From assembly GCA_963739355.1 (NCBI GenBank), contig CAVUAD010000006.1, forward strand, positions 496,001-560,000: a stretch of DNA of 64,000 nt, written 5' to 3'. The notes under the pieces are model-generated. The model made no database searches. It was not told where the DNA came from and worked only from the letters and a program-made list of their open reading frames with translations. This DNA is from JAWVFM01 sp963739355 (GTDB lineage: Bacteria > Actinomycetota > Thermoleophilia > Solirubrobacterales > 70-9). A program made the position numbers and the translations under genes. Shown in pieces: positions 49,052-58,115 of this stretch; positions within the stretch are counted from its first letter, which is position 1, and every line of letters begins with the position of its first letter.

Positions 49052-49741
49052 TCAGGCGGAGCGGCGGCGGAGGGACTCGAGATCGAGCACCGTGATGCGA
49101 CGGCGCTCGGTCACGACCCAGCCGACCTTGCGCAGCGTCTGCAGCGCCTTGCTGACTGCCTCGCGAGAGGCGCCGGTCCAGCCGGCCAGCTCCTCCTGGG
49201 AGATCGGCAGCCCGATCTGCACGCCGCGCTTGACGGGCTCGCCGTAGCGCTCGGCCAGCTCGACGAGGCGCGCCGATACCCGGCCGACGGTGTCGTGGGC
49301 GCCGTACTCGACTCGCTTGCGGTCCGCGTCGCGCAGGCGGCGGCTGAGCATCCGCAGGAGCAGCAGCGCCACCTCGGGGTGGGCGATCAGGAACGAGCGG
49401 AAGTCCGACGCCGGGACTGCCAGCGCCTCGACGGGCTCGATCGTCTCGACGCTCGCCGAGCGCGCCTCGCCGTCGAGCGCCGAGAGCTCGCCGAGCAGGT
49501 CGCCCGGCCCGCGGAACGCGAGGACGATCTCCTTGCCCTCCTCGGTGAGGGTCGAGACCTTGACGCGCCCCTTGAGGAGGACGACGACGCGGTCCGAGCT
49601 GCCGCCCTGGTGGAAGATCGCCTGGCCCTTGCGGAAGGAACGGACGATGCCGTGGTCGCGCAGCGCTTCGGACTGCTCGGGGTCGAGGACCGACAGGAAG
49701 CCGACGGCCGGGTCCTCGGCGGGCCACTTCGCGTCGCTCAT
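49052..49741 (-). CDS. Crp/Fnr-family transcription regulator
   Basis: 229 residues from ATG 49741. N-terminal cyclic-nucleotide-binding barrel (VRSFRKGQAIFHQGGSSDRVVVLLKGRVKV, then FRGPGDLLGELSALDGEARSASVE with the phosphate-binding GELS...RSA), long dimerisation helix, and Crp-type helix-turn-helix PISQEELAGWTGASREAVSKALQTLRKVGWVV. The GELSALDGEARSA motif is close to the cAMP-binding consensus. A class III cyclase lies 4.3 kb away (54008-57298), so a cAMP link is plausible. No Fe-S Cys cluster as in Fnr. Confidence 0.92.
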   Translation of the reverse strand: MSDAKWPAEDPAVGFLSVLDPEQSEALRDHGIVRSFRKGQAIFHQGGSSDRVVVLLKGRVKVSTLTEEGKEIVLAFRGPGDLLGELSALDGEARSASVETIEPVEALAVPASDFRSFLIAHPEVALLLLRMLSRRLRDADRKRVEYGAHDTVGRVSARLVELAERYGEPVKRGVQIGLPISQEELAGWTGASREAVSKALQTLRKVGWVVTERRRITVLDLESLRRRSA

Positions 49742-49883
49742 CGCCCGCGAGCCTACCCAGGCGCGGCCCCGGCGCGTGCCTGAACGTGCACTTCTACGCG
49801 CCCGCCGCGTGTCCCAGGGCGTGGAACCCGGAGGCGATCCGCAGGAGCCTGCCCTCACCTCAACCGGACGAAAGGGGTCCAAA

Positions 49884-50952
49884 GTGGCTGCTACTGGAAT
49901 TGACGAGGCGAAGGTCGAAGCCTTCATGGGACAGGCCGTGACGGACATCGGCGCCGTGATCAGCGCGCCGCTGTTCCTGATCGGAGAGAAGCTCGGGTTG
50001 TACAAGGCGATGGCCGGCGCCGGGCCGCTGACCTCCGAGGAGGTCGCGGAGCGCTCCGGGGTTGCCGAGCGCTCGGTGCGCGAATGGCTACGAAACCAGG
50101 CAGCGGGCGGCTACGTCGCCTACGACCCGGACACGGACACCTACACGCTCTCCGACGAGCACGCCCTCGCGCTTGCCGACGAGGGGAGCCCGTTCTACAT
50201 CCTCGGCGCCTACGAGATGATCGCGTCGCTCTTCGCCGACGAGGCGAAGATCACCGAGGCGTTCAGGACCGGCGGCGGCATGGGCTGGCACGAGCACGAC
50301 CACCGGCTGTTTCGGGGAGTCGAGCGGTTCTTCCGCCCCGGCTACCGCGCCAACCTGGTGGCCGAGTGGCTGCCGGCGCTGGACGGCGTCATCGAGAAGC
50401 TCGAGCGCGGCGCGAAGGTCGCCGACATCGGCTGCGGCCACGGCGCGTCGACGATTCTCATGGCCGAGGCGTTCCCGAACTCGGAGTTCCACGGCTTCGA
50501 CTATCACCAGGAGTCGATCGAGGAGGCGGCCCACGCTGCCGCCGAGACCGGCGTCGGGCGACCGCATCGAGTTCGAGGTCGCGCCGGCGAAGGACTACCC
50601 TGGGACCGGCTACGACCTGGTGTGCATGTTCGACTGCCTGCACGACATGGGCGACCCGGCCGGAGCGTCGGCTCACGTCCACCGGTCACTGGCGCCTGAC
50701 GGCACCTGGATGATCGTCGAGCCGTTCGCCAACGACCGCGTCGAGGAGAACCTCAACCCGGTCGGGCGCGTCTACTACGGCGCGTCGACGGTGATCTGCA
50801 CCCCGGCGTCGCTCGACCAGGAGGTCGGGCTTGCGCTCGGCGCGCAGGCCGGCCAGGCGAGACTCGCCGAGGTCATCAAGAAGGGTGGCTTCTCGAGCGT
50901 TCAGCGCGCGACGGAGACGCCGTTCAACCTCATCCTGGAGGCGCGCCCGTAG
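49884..50952 (+). pseudogene. SAM-dependent methyltransferase with winged-helix N-terminus, one frameshift
   Basis: Start GTG 49884 (AAGGGG upstream). Residues about 20-85 form a winged-helix dimerisation domain (SAPLFLIGEKLGLYKAMAGAGPLTSEEVAERSGV...EWLRNQAAGGYV). The Rossmann domain follows: VADIGCGHGAST (SAM motif I), FHGFDYHQESIEEA. At 50556-50558 (GGG) one base must be skipped; the restored frame reads DRIEFEVAPAKDYPGTGYDLVCMFDCLHDMGDPAG and runs to 50952, about 355 residues. The extra G could be a sequencing error. Similar proteins methylate small molecules or act with regulators. A glycosyltransferase follows at 50980. Confidence 0.82.
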
Positions 50953-50963
50953 GCGCGCTAGGT

Positions 50964-50977
50964 TGGGTCAGACCCCA
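50964..50977. repeat. Short palindrome TGGGTCAGACCCCA before the glycosyltransferase
   Basis: GGGTC-A-GACCC is an 11-bp perfect palindrome ending two bases before the ATG at 50980, in the place of a ribosome site. Elements of this kind (GGGGTCAGACCCC) recur in many genomes near REP-associated sequences; only one copy was noticed here. Confidence 0.4.
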
Positions 50978-50979
50978 TC

Positions 50980-52179
50980 ATGAAACGAGCGCTCTTCATC
51001 TCCTCACCGATCGGGCTCGGTCACGCTCAGCGCGACGTCGCGATCGCCGAGGAGCTGCGGGCGCTCGTTCCCGACCTCCAGATCGACTGGCTCGCCCAGG
51101 ATCCCGTGACCCGGGTGCTCGAGGGCGAGGGGGAGCGCATCCACCCCGCCTCCGAGCACCTGGCGAGCGAGTCGAAGCACTTCGAGTCCGAGTCCGCCGA
51201 GCACGACCTCCAGTGCTTCCAGGCCTGGCGGCGGATGGACGAGATCATGGTCGCCAACTACATGGTCTTCCACGACGTGGTCACGGACGACCGCTACGAC
51301 CTGTGGATCGCCGACGAGGGCTGGGAGATCGACCACTTCCTGCACGAGCACCCGGAGCTGAAGACGGCCAACTACGCGTGGCTCACGGACTTCGTCGGGT
51401 TCCTGCCCATGCCGGACGGCGGCGAGCACGAGGCGTTCCTCACCGCCGACTACAACGCCGAGATGGTCGAGCACATCGACGACCATCCCCAGGTGCGCGA
51501 CCGCTCGATCTTCGTCGGTAACCCGGAGGACATCGTCGACGAGCGGCTCGGCCCGGACCTGCCGATGATCCGCGACTGGACGGAGGAGCACTTCGACTTC
51601 GCCGGCTACGTCACCGGCTTCGACCCCGCCGGCTTCGGAGATCGCGACGAGCTTCGCGACGAGCTCGGATACGCGCCCGACGAGAAGGTCTGCATCGTCA
51701 CCGTGGGCGGCTCCGGCGTCGGCGAGAGCCTCTTGCGCAAGGTCATCGCCGCGCACCCGGCCGCCAAGCGCGCCGTGCCGGAGCTGCGCATGATCGTGGT
51801 CGCGGGCCCGCGCATCGACCCCGACTCGCTGCCGTTCCTCGACGGGCTCGAGATCCGCCCGTACGTCCACCACCTCTACCGGCACCTGGCGGGCTGCGAC
51901 CTGGCCGTCGCGCAGGGAGGCCTGACGACGTCGATGGAGCTCACCGCCAACCGCCGGCCGTTCATCTACTTCCCGCTCAAGCACCACTTCGAGCAGAACT
52001 TCCACGTCCACCACCGCCTCGAGCGCTACGGCGCCGGACGGCGCATGGACTACGACGACTCGCCCCCAGACGCGATCGCCGAGGCGATCACCCAGGAGGT
52101 CGGCCGGGAGGTGGACTACAGGCCGGTCGAGACCGACGGTGCACGAAGGGCAGCGGAGCGTCTCGCTGAGATGCTCTGA
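50980..52179 (+). CDS. GT28/MGT-like glycosyltransferase
   Basis: 399 residues from ATG 50980. Two-lobed GT-B fold: RALFISSPIGLGHAQRDVAIAEELRALVP (N-lobe), then CIVTVGGSGVGESLLRKVIAAHP and ELRMIVVAGPRID in the C-lobe. The UDP-sugar-binding part reads VHHLYRHLAGCDLAVAQGGLTTSMELTANRRPFIYFPLKHHFEQNFHVHHRLER, matching MurG/MGT-type enzymes. It moves a sugar from a nucleotide donor to a lipid or secondary metabolite acceptor. There is no ribosome site where expected, only a palindrome; it may be translated from a leaderless or coupled message. Followed 3 bp later by a hydrolase gene. Confidence 0.85.
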   Translation: MKRALFISSPIGLGHAQRDVAIAEELRALVPDLQIDWLAQDPVTRVLEGEGERIHPASEHLASESKHFESESAEHDLQCFQAWRRMDEIMVANYMVFHDVVTDDRYDLWIADEGWEIDHFLHEHPELKTANYAWLTDFVGFLPMPDGGEHEAFLTADYNAEMVEHIDDHPQVRDRSIFVGNPEDIVDERLGPDLPMIRDWTEEHFDFAGYVTGFDPAGFGDRDELRDELGYAPDEKVCIVTVGGSGVGESLLRKVIAAHPAAKRAVPELRMIVVAGPRIDPDSLPFLDGLEIRPYVHHLYRHLAGCDLAVAQGGLTTSMELTANRRPFIYFPLKHHFEQNFHVHHRLERYGAGRRMDYDDSPPDAIAEAITQEVGREVDYRPVETDGARRAAERLAEML

Positions 52180-52182
52180 GGC

Positions 52183-53133
52183 ATGACCGCGGTCGTCGAA
52201 GCGCCCCCTCTCCGAGCGCAGCCGGCGGTCGACGGCGACCGGGCGGCGCATCCCGTCGATTCGGGGTTCGTCGAGCGCGACGGCGTCAAGACGTACTACG
52301 AGGTCTACGGCGCCGGCGAGCGTACGGTCCTCCTGCTGCCGGTCTGGACGATCTTCCACTCGCGGATCTACAAGGCGCAGATCCCCTACCTCGCCCGGCA
52401 CTACCGGGTGGTGGCCTTCGACGGCCGGGGCGGCGGGATGAGCGACCGCCCGAAACGCCCGAAGGACTACGCGATCGACGAGATCGGCCGCGACGCCCTC
52501 GCGGTCATGGATGCCACCGGGACGGACTCCGCCTGCATGTTCGGCGGGTCGCGGGCGGCGCAGTGGGGAGTCTGGCTCGCCACCGAGGCGCCCGAGCGGG
52601 TGCGGGCGCTCGCGCTCAGCGGGCCCGGTTACCCGGTCAGCATGCGCGCGCTGCGGACCCGGATCCTCCTGAGCCCGCGGATGCGGCACCTGACGACGCG
52701 GCGGCTGCCCGCCTATCCGAGCTGGCTGAAGTTCAACCCCAACTACATGACCTCCGACTACCGGGGGTTCCTGCGCTGGTTCGTCGGCAAGGCCAACAGC
52801 GACGCCCACTCCACACGCCTGATCGACAGCATGACCGCCTACGCCTCGGAGACCACCGGCGCGACGGCGTTCGCCTCGATCTTCGCGCCGTCGTTCCGCA
52901 CGCGGCGCGAGCTCCTCGACCGCGCCCGAGCCATCCGCTGCCCGCTGCTCGTGTTCGCCGGAACGAGGGACGAGATCACCGCGCATGCCGATGCCGCGGT
53001 GCTGGCCCGGGAGGCCGGCGGGAAGCTGATCTCGTTCCCGCGCGGCGGCCACGTGCTGTTCGGTCGCTATCCGGCGCTCGTCAACATCGAGCTTCGCCGC
53101 TTCTTCGACGCGGCATGGAGCAGCGACCGATGA
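52183..53133 (+). CDS. Alpha/beta hydrolase with intact catalytic residues
   Basis: 316 residues from ATG 52183. After about 26 polar residues the fold begins GFVERDGVKTYYEVYGAGERTVLLLPVW. The nucleophile elbow is FGGSRAAQWG (Ser123), acid Asp lies in AGTRDEIT and base His in RGGHVLFGR. The lead-in 'ERDGVxxYYEVYG...LLLP' with 'FDGRGGGMSDRP' is the hydrolase type often fused to class III cyclases in actinobacteria; here it is a free protein. The stop overlaps the start of its paralogue (ATGA). Confidence 0.88.
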   Translation: MTAVVEAPPLRAQPAVDGDRAAHPVDSGFVERDGVKTYYEVYGAGERTVLLLPVWTIFHSRIYKAQIPYLARHYRVVAFDGRGGGMSDRPKRPKDYAIDEIGRDALAVMDATGTDSACMFGGSRAAQWGVWLATEAPERVRALALSGPGYPVSMRALRTRILLSPRMRHLTTRRLPAYPSWLKFNPNYMTSDYRGFLRWFVGKANSDAHSTRLIDSMTAYASETTGATAFASIFAPSFRTRRELLDRARAIRCPLLVFAGTRDEITAHADAAVLAREAGGKLISFPRGGHVLFGRYPALVNIELRRFFDAAWSSDR

Positions 53134-54083
53134 CCGAGGCAAGCCGGGCGCGCTATCCCGACGAGGAGGGCTTCGTCGAGCGCGACGGCGTGCGCGTCGC
53201 GTACGAGCTCTACGAGGGCCCGGGGCCCACGGTCCTGTTCGCTCCGCAGCCGGGGCTGAGCCACTCGCGCAGCCTGAAGGGCGTGATCCCCTACGTCGCG
53301 CGCCACTTCCGCCTGGTGGTGGTCGCTGCCCGCGGCAACGGCCGCTCCGACCGCCCCCAGGACCCCGCCGCCTACTCGCAGGACGAGCTGACCGCGGACA
53401 CCCTTGCCGTGCTCGACGCGACCGCGACGGATCGCGCGATCGTCGTCTCCTGGTCGCCGCTCGCGCTGGTCGGGATCAAGCTGGCGGTGGAACAGCCGTG
53501 CCGCGTGCTCGCCGAGGTCTTCGTCACGCCCGACCTGTGGGCGGCCGAGGGCGCGGGCCGCGGGTTCAACGCGCGCCGGGACGCCTACGCCGACGACCAG
53601 GTCTTCAACCGCCACTACATGGCGGCCGACTGGCCGGCGTTCGTCGAGCGCTACGCGACCCGGCTGCTCCCCCACCCGCACTCGACGCGTCAGATCGAGA
53701 ACTTCACGAGCCACGCCATGGACACGGACGGCCCGACGTTCGCGGCCTCGGTGATCGGCCGCAGGCTTCCCGACCGCGAGACCGCCCTCGCGATGGCCGG
53801 GCGGATCGCCTGCCCGGTGCTCGTCATGCAGAACGGCGGCCTGGCGATGGGATCGAAGGAGGCGAGCGCCGCGCTCGCTGAGGTGACGGGCGGCCGGCTC
53901 CACGTCTTCCCCGGGCTGGGCCCGCTGGTGTGGGCCCGCTGGCCGGTGGTCTTCAACATCGCCCTGCGCGAGTTTCTCGAGTCCGTGCGCGCCGGCGAGG
54001 CCGAGGCTCAGCCGCCGAGCGCCGCCAGCGCTTCGCGCGCCTCGCCCGCCGGGGCGGGCATGCCGCCGGTCTCGGCCGCCTGA
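53130..54083 (+). CDS. Alpha/beta hydrolase paralogue lacking catalytic residues
   Basis: 317 residues from ATG 53130. Clear tandem paralogue of the preceding gene (GFVERDGVRVAYELYEGPGPTVLFAPQPG; ARGNGRSDRPQDPA). The nucleophile elbow is VVSWSPLAL, so the first Gly is Ser107 although a Ser remains at 109. The acid position reads MQNGGLAMG and the base position PGLGPLVWARW, without Asp or His. It is probably a non-catalytic binding partner. The last 25 residues (EAEAQPPSAASASRASPAGAGMPPVSAA) overlap the opposing cyclase gene by 76 bp. Confidence 0.82.
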   Translation: MTEASRARYPDEEGFVERDGVRVAYELYEGPGPTVLFAPQPGLSHSRSLKGVIPYVARHFRLVVVAARGNGRSDRPQDPAAYSQDELTADTLAVLDATATDRAIVVSWSPLALVGIKLAVEQPCRVLAEVFVTPDLWAAEGAGRGFNARRDAYADDQVFNRHYMAADWPAFVERYATRLLPHPHSTRQIENFTSHAMDTDGPTFAASVIGRRLPDRETALAMAGRIACPVLVMQNGGLAMGSKEASAALAEVTGGRLHVFPGLGPLVWARWPVVFNIALREFLESVRAGEAEAQPPSAASASRASPAGAGMPPVSAA

Positions 54084-57000
54084 AGCGCCTCGGCGAAGAG
54101 CTCGCGGGCGCCCGCCTCGTCGCCCTCCAGCTCCCGGGCGTGCGCCGCGACGACGGCGGCGGACGCAAGCGCCTCCAGCCAGCCAGAGTCGCGCGCCGGG
54201 CCCAGGAGCGGCTCCACGACCTCCAGGGCGCGAGCCGGGTTGCCGGCGGCGAGGTGTGCCCGGGCCAGCGCCACGTAGGCGTGCGCCCCGAAGAGCCACG
54301 CGCGGCCCGGAGGCGTCGCGACCCGCGCCAGCAGCTCGTCGCCGCGAGCGGCCAGCATGCGGCTCGAGTCAAGCTCGCCGCGGGAGGCCTGCACCCACGC
54401 CAGCAGGCAGGTGCACCGGGCGGTCGCCGCCGGAATCCCGCCGTCCGTCGCGATCGCAAGCCCGCGCTGGAGCACGGTTGCGGCCTCGGCCGTGTCGCCG
54501 GACTCGGCAAGCGCCCAGCCAAGCGTCGCGTCGGTCCAGGAGCGCCACTCGAGATGGGCCATGGCGTGGGCGGCCTCGGAGGCCTCGCGACCCGCGGCGA
54601 TCGCCTGCTCGTAGTCGCCTCGGCTTCGGTGCGTCCAGCAGAGGGCGTCGATGAAGAGCGACTCGTGCATGCGCGTGCCGCCGCGGCGGCTCTGCGCGAG
54701 CGCCTCGTCCAGCCTGGCGATCGCCTCCTCCCAGTGGCACGCGGCAACCTCGACGAACGCTGCCTCCAGCAGCACCCAGTGCAGATAGAACGTGCGGTCG
54801 CTGCGGTCCGCCGCGAGGATGCGGATGAGCCGGCCCGTGTAGCGGTCGAGCCGCTCGATGTCGCCGAGCTGGAGCGCCACCAGCTTCAGCGCGTCCAGGG
54901 CGATCACCTCCATCGCGTCGCCGAGCTCGTGCGCGCGGACGAGCTCCATCGCGCGCTCCCCCGCGTCGAGCGCGCGGTCCAGCCGCAGCTGGTTGGAGTA
55001 CTGAATGGAGAGGCGCCCGAGCGCCTCGACCTGGGTGGAGGTCTCGGCCTCTGCCTGGTCCGCCAGCCTGGCGGCCCTGTCGAGCATGTCGTTCGCGCAC
55101 GCGAAGTCGGCGGCTCGCCACCAGGTCGCGAGGTTCAGGAGCGCCTCCACCTGCATGTTCGCGTCGTCGGCCTCGGTGGCCCCGGCCAGCGCCAGCTCGA
55201 GATCCCGGCGCGACTCCTCCGAGCGGCCGGCGTCGAAGCCGAGGCGGCCGCGATGCAGCGCCGCGTGGCGAAGCGGCTCCTCGGAGTCGGGCAGCCCGAG
55301 GCGGCCGCCCGCCCGGAGGGCCTCGGTGTAGTGATCCGCTGCCTCCGCGACCGCGTGGACCCGCAATGCCGCGTCCCCGGCCCGCACCCGGTAGCCGAGC
55401 TCGCGCTCGTCGTCGCCTGCCGCGCCGGCGTGATGGGCGAGCATTCCGAGGAACTCGTCGATGCGGTCCTCGTAGAGCTCCTCGATCGCGTCCACCGCCA
55501 GGCCGTGGACCTCCTGGCGGTGGCGCTTCAGGAGGCTCCGGTAGGCCGCCTCCTGGATCAGCGTGTGGTTGAAGCTCAGCATGGCGACGGGCTGGCGGCC
55601 CGCGTCGCGCACCAGCTCCGCGCGCTCGAGCTCGCGCAGCGACCCGGTGTCGAGCGCGCCGCCGGCGACCGCCTCGAGGAGGCCGACCGGGAACTGGCGC
55701 CCGAGCACCGAGGCCAGCCCGAGCAGGTCATGGGCCCCGGGCCCCAGCCGGTCGACCCGCGCGAGGATCACCTTCTCCACCGTCTTCGGAAGGTCGACCG
55801 GGATCTCGTTGTCGAACGACCAGCCACCGTCGCGCTCGACCAGCGCGCCGGAGGCCACCAGCGAGCGAACGAGCTCCTCCAGGTAGAACGGGTTGCCCTC
55901 GGCGCGCTCGAGCAGGCGGCGCTCGAGCTCCGCCGGCAGCGCGGCCGAGCCGACGAGCCCCGCCAGGAGCCCGCGGTTGGCCTCCGAGTCGAGGGCGGAG
56001 AGCTGGAGCTCGAGCGCTCGGTGCGGAAGCTCGCGCAGCGCGTCCTCGCGGAGTCGCCAGGACGCGTGCGTGCGCTCGGGCCGGGTGGTGAGGACCAGCA
56101 GCACGGGATCCGTTTCGGCCAGCTCGAAGAGCCGCCCCAGCAGCGTCAGGCTCGAAGCGTCAGCCCAGTGGAGGTCCTCGAGCGCGAGGACCACCGGGCC
56201 GTCGCGGGCAAGCTCGGCGAGCGCCCCCGCGAACGCGTCGGCGATCAGCCGCGGCGCGTCCTCGGCCAGGGCGCCCGTGAGCGGGCCGGCGTCGCCGGAG
56301 CCGAGCATGGCGCCAAGGACCTCCGCCTGGGCGGGCGCCGCCTCGAGCAGGCGGTCGCGCACGGGGATGCGCAGCGGCCAGTAGGGAAGCGACTCGCCGT
56401 AGGAGAGGCAGCGCCCCTCCAGCCAGCTGCCCAGCGGGTCTGCGCCCTCGAAGCGGGAGCGCATCTCGGCCACCAGCCGCGACTTGCCGATTCCGGCGTT
56501 GCCGGAGATGAAGAGGATGCCGCCGGAGCCCACCCGCAGGCGCTCGAGCGCCTCGGCGACCTCCTCGAGCTCGCGCTCGCGGCCGACGATCTCCGAGCGA
56601 ACCGCCAGCGAGCCGCCGCTCGTGGCCGCCGCGGTCCGCCGCGCGAGGGCGGGGTAGGCGGTCACCGAGTCCGCCTTGCCCTTCAGGGCCAGCACGCGCG
56701 GCTCGCCCCAGTCGAAGATCTCGGCGATCGACCTCTGGGTCTCAGCCCCGACCAGCACCATCCCGGGATCGGCGGCGGCCTGCAGGCGGGCGGCGGTGTT
56801 CAGCGCGTCGCCGACCGCTCCGTACTCCACGCGCCCGCCGCCGCCCACGGGGCCGAGCACGGCGAGACCGGTCTCGATGCCCACCCGGACGGCGAAGTCC
56901 TCGATGCCCCAGTCACGGGCGACCGCCTCCGAGAGCTCGTTCGCCGACTCGATGACGCGCAGGCCGGCGAGGACCGCGCGCTCCGGGTCGTCCTCGTGCG

Positions 57001-57298
57001 CCACGGGGGCGCCGAACAGCGCCATCAGCCCGTCCCCCGCGTACTCGGAGACGGCACCGCCGAACTCGGCCACCGCCTCGGCCATGCGCGTCACGGCGTC
57101 GCCGACGATGGTCTTGAAGTCCTCGGGGTCGAGGCGCTCCCCGAGCGACGTCGAGCCGACGACGTCGGCGAACAGCGCGGTCACGACCTTGCGCGCCTCG
57201 CGAGGGCTCGCGGAGGCTCCCACGGGCGCCCCGCAGGAGGAGCAGAACCGTGCCTCTCCCGTCAGCGGCGCGCCGCAACTCGCGCAGGCAGGGACCAC
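54008..57298 (-). CDS. Class III nucleotidyl cyclase - AAA ATPase - TPR regulator
   Basis: 1096 residues from GTG 57298. In order: double zinc ribbon (Cys5, Cys8, Cys19, Cys22); class III cyclase homology domain (ALFADVVGSTSLGERLD with metal Asp45, YAGDGLMALFG with Asp89, NTAARLQ, LKGK); AAA/STAND ATPase from about residue 235 (VGRERELEEV, Walker A GNAGIGKS 266-273, Walker B VVLALEDLHWAD); and a C-terminal array of TPR-like helices (about 570-1090) rich in Ala/Leu/Glu. Such proteins couple nucleotide-driven assembly to cyclase activity or regulation. The convergent hydrolase pair may be its ligand-handling partner, by analogy to fused hydrolase-cyclase proteins. Confidence 0.93.
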   Translation of the reverse strand: MVPACASCGAPLTGEARFCSSCGAPVGASASPREARKVVTALFADVVGSTSLGERLDPEDFKTIVGDAVTRMAEAVAEFGGAVSEYAGDGLMALFGAPVAHEDDPERAVLAGLRVIESANELSEAVARDWGIEDFAVRVGIETGLAVLGPVGGGGRVEYGAVGDALNTAARLQAAADPGMVLVGAETQRSIAEIFDWGEPRVLALKGKADSVTAYPALARRTAAATSGGSLAVRSEIVGRERELEEVAEALERLRVGSGGILFISGNAGIGKSRLVAEMRSRFEGADPLGSWLEGRCLSYGESLPYWPLRIPVRDRLLEAAPAQAEVLGAMLGSGDAGPLTGALAEDAPRLIADAFAGALAELARDGPVVLALEDLHWADASSLTLLGRLFELAETDPVLLVLTTRPERTHASWRLREDALRELPHRALELQLSALDSEANRGLLAGLVGSAALPAELERRLLERAEGNPFYLEELVRSLVASGALVERDGGWSFDNEIPVDLPKTVEKVILARVDRLGPGAHDLLGLASVLGRQFPVGLLEAVAGGALDTGSLRELERAELVRDAGRQPVAMLSFNHTLIQEAAYRSLLKRHRQEVHGLAVDAIEELYEDRIDEFLGMLAHHAGAAGDDERELGYRVRAGDAALRVHAVAEAADHYTEALRAGGRLGLPDSEEPLRHAALHRGRLGFDAGRSEESRRDLELALAGATEADDANMQVEALLNLATWWRAADFACANDMLDRAARLADQAEAETSTQVEALGRLSIQYSNQLRLDRALDAGERAMELVRAHELGDAMEVIALDALKLVALQLGDIERLDRYTGRLIRILAADRSDRTFYLHWVLLEAAFVEVAACHWEEAIARLDEALAQSRRGGTRMHESLFIDALCWTHRSRGDYEQAIAAGREASEAAHAMAHLEWRSWTDATLGWALAESGDTAEAATVLQRGLAIATDGGIPAATARCTCLLAWVQASRGELDSSRMLAARGDELLARVATPPGRAWLFGAHAYVALARAHLAAGNPARALEVVEPLLGPARDSGWLEALASAAVVAAHARELEGDEAGARELFAEALQAAETGGMPAPAGEAREALAALGG

Positions 57299-57374
57299 CC
57301 CATGAGTCTAGTCCGGGGATCTGTGCAAAATGACCTGGAAGGCAGGCGCCGCCGCCGGTTAACGTTCGGCGCGG

Positions 57375-58115
57375 ATGTCCGCCACGGTGATCCTCTCCCC
57401 GCACCCGGACGACGCGGCGCTCTCGCTCTGGCACCGCCTTGCCGGGGATGGAGGCGCGGCCGTCCTCACCGTCTTCAACGGCCCCGCCGACGGCGAGACG
57501 GGCCTCGGCTGGTGGGACCGCCTGACGCGCGCCGCCGGCGCCGCCGAGCGTGCTGCCACTCGGGCCGCCGAGGACCGCGAGGCGCTCGCCCTCGCCGGGG
57601 TCGAGCCCGTCCAGCTGGGCTTCGTCGACGGCCAGTACCGCAGCGGCAAGCAGGCGATCGAGCCGCTGATCGCCGCCATCGAGGCCGCCGCGGCGCCGGA
57701 CGCGGAGCTGCTCGCCCCCGCCGCGCTCGACTCCCACCGCGACCACCTGGCGGTCCGCGCCGCCGCGCTCGAGCTCGGCGCCCGCGGCCGCCGCGTCTGC
57801 CTCTACGCGGACGTCCCGCACGCCACCATCAACGGCTGGCCGGCCTGGGTGACCGCGGACGGCCGCAACGGCGCGAGCGCCGAGCCCGCCACGTTCCTGG
57901 ACCCGGAGGCGCGCTGGACCCTCGCCTGCGCGGGCTCGGGCATCGACCTGGCCGAGCTCGAGCCGCAGGTCCACCGCCTCGACGACGCGCAGGACGCCGC
58001 CAAGCGCGACGCGGTGGGCCGCTACCGCACGCAGGTGCCGGCCCTCGAGTCGGAGTTCGCGATGCTCGTGCGCCCGGAGATCCTGCGCTACGAGGTCATC
58101 TGGCCGCTGACCTAG
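57375..58115 (+). CDS. PIG-L-family N-deacetylase (LmbE-like)
   Basis: 246 residues from ATG 57375. Zinc motif SPHPDDAALSLW near the N-terminus, RAAEDREALALAG helix, and the second zinc ligand in DSHRDHLAVRAAAL. The family removes acetyl groups from sugars, as in mycothiol or GlcNAc-PI metabolism (MshB, PIG-L). Without an MshA/C/D context its substrate is open. It overlaps the 3' end of the opposing TetR gene by 20 bp. Confidence 0.9.
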   Translation: MSATVILSPHPDDAALSLWHRLAGDGGAAVLTVFNGPADGETGLGWWDRLTRAAGAAERAATRAAEDREALALAGVEPVQLGFVDGQYRSGKQAIEPLIAAIEAAAAPDAELLAPAALDSHRDHLAVRAAALELGARGRRVCLYADVPHATINGWPAWVTADGRNGASAEPATFLDPEARWTLACAGSGIDLAELEPQVHRLDDAQDAAKRDAVGRYRTQVPALESEFAMLVRPEILRYEVIWPLT

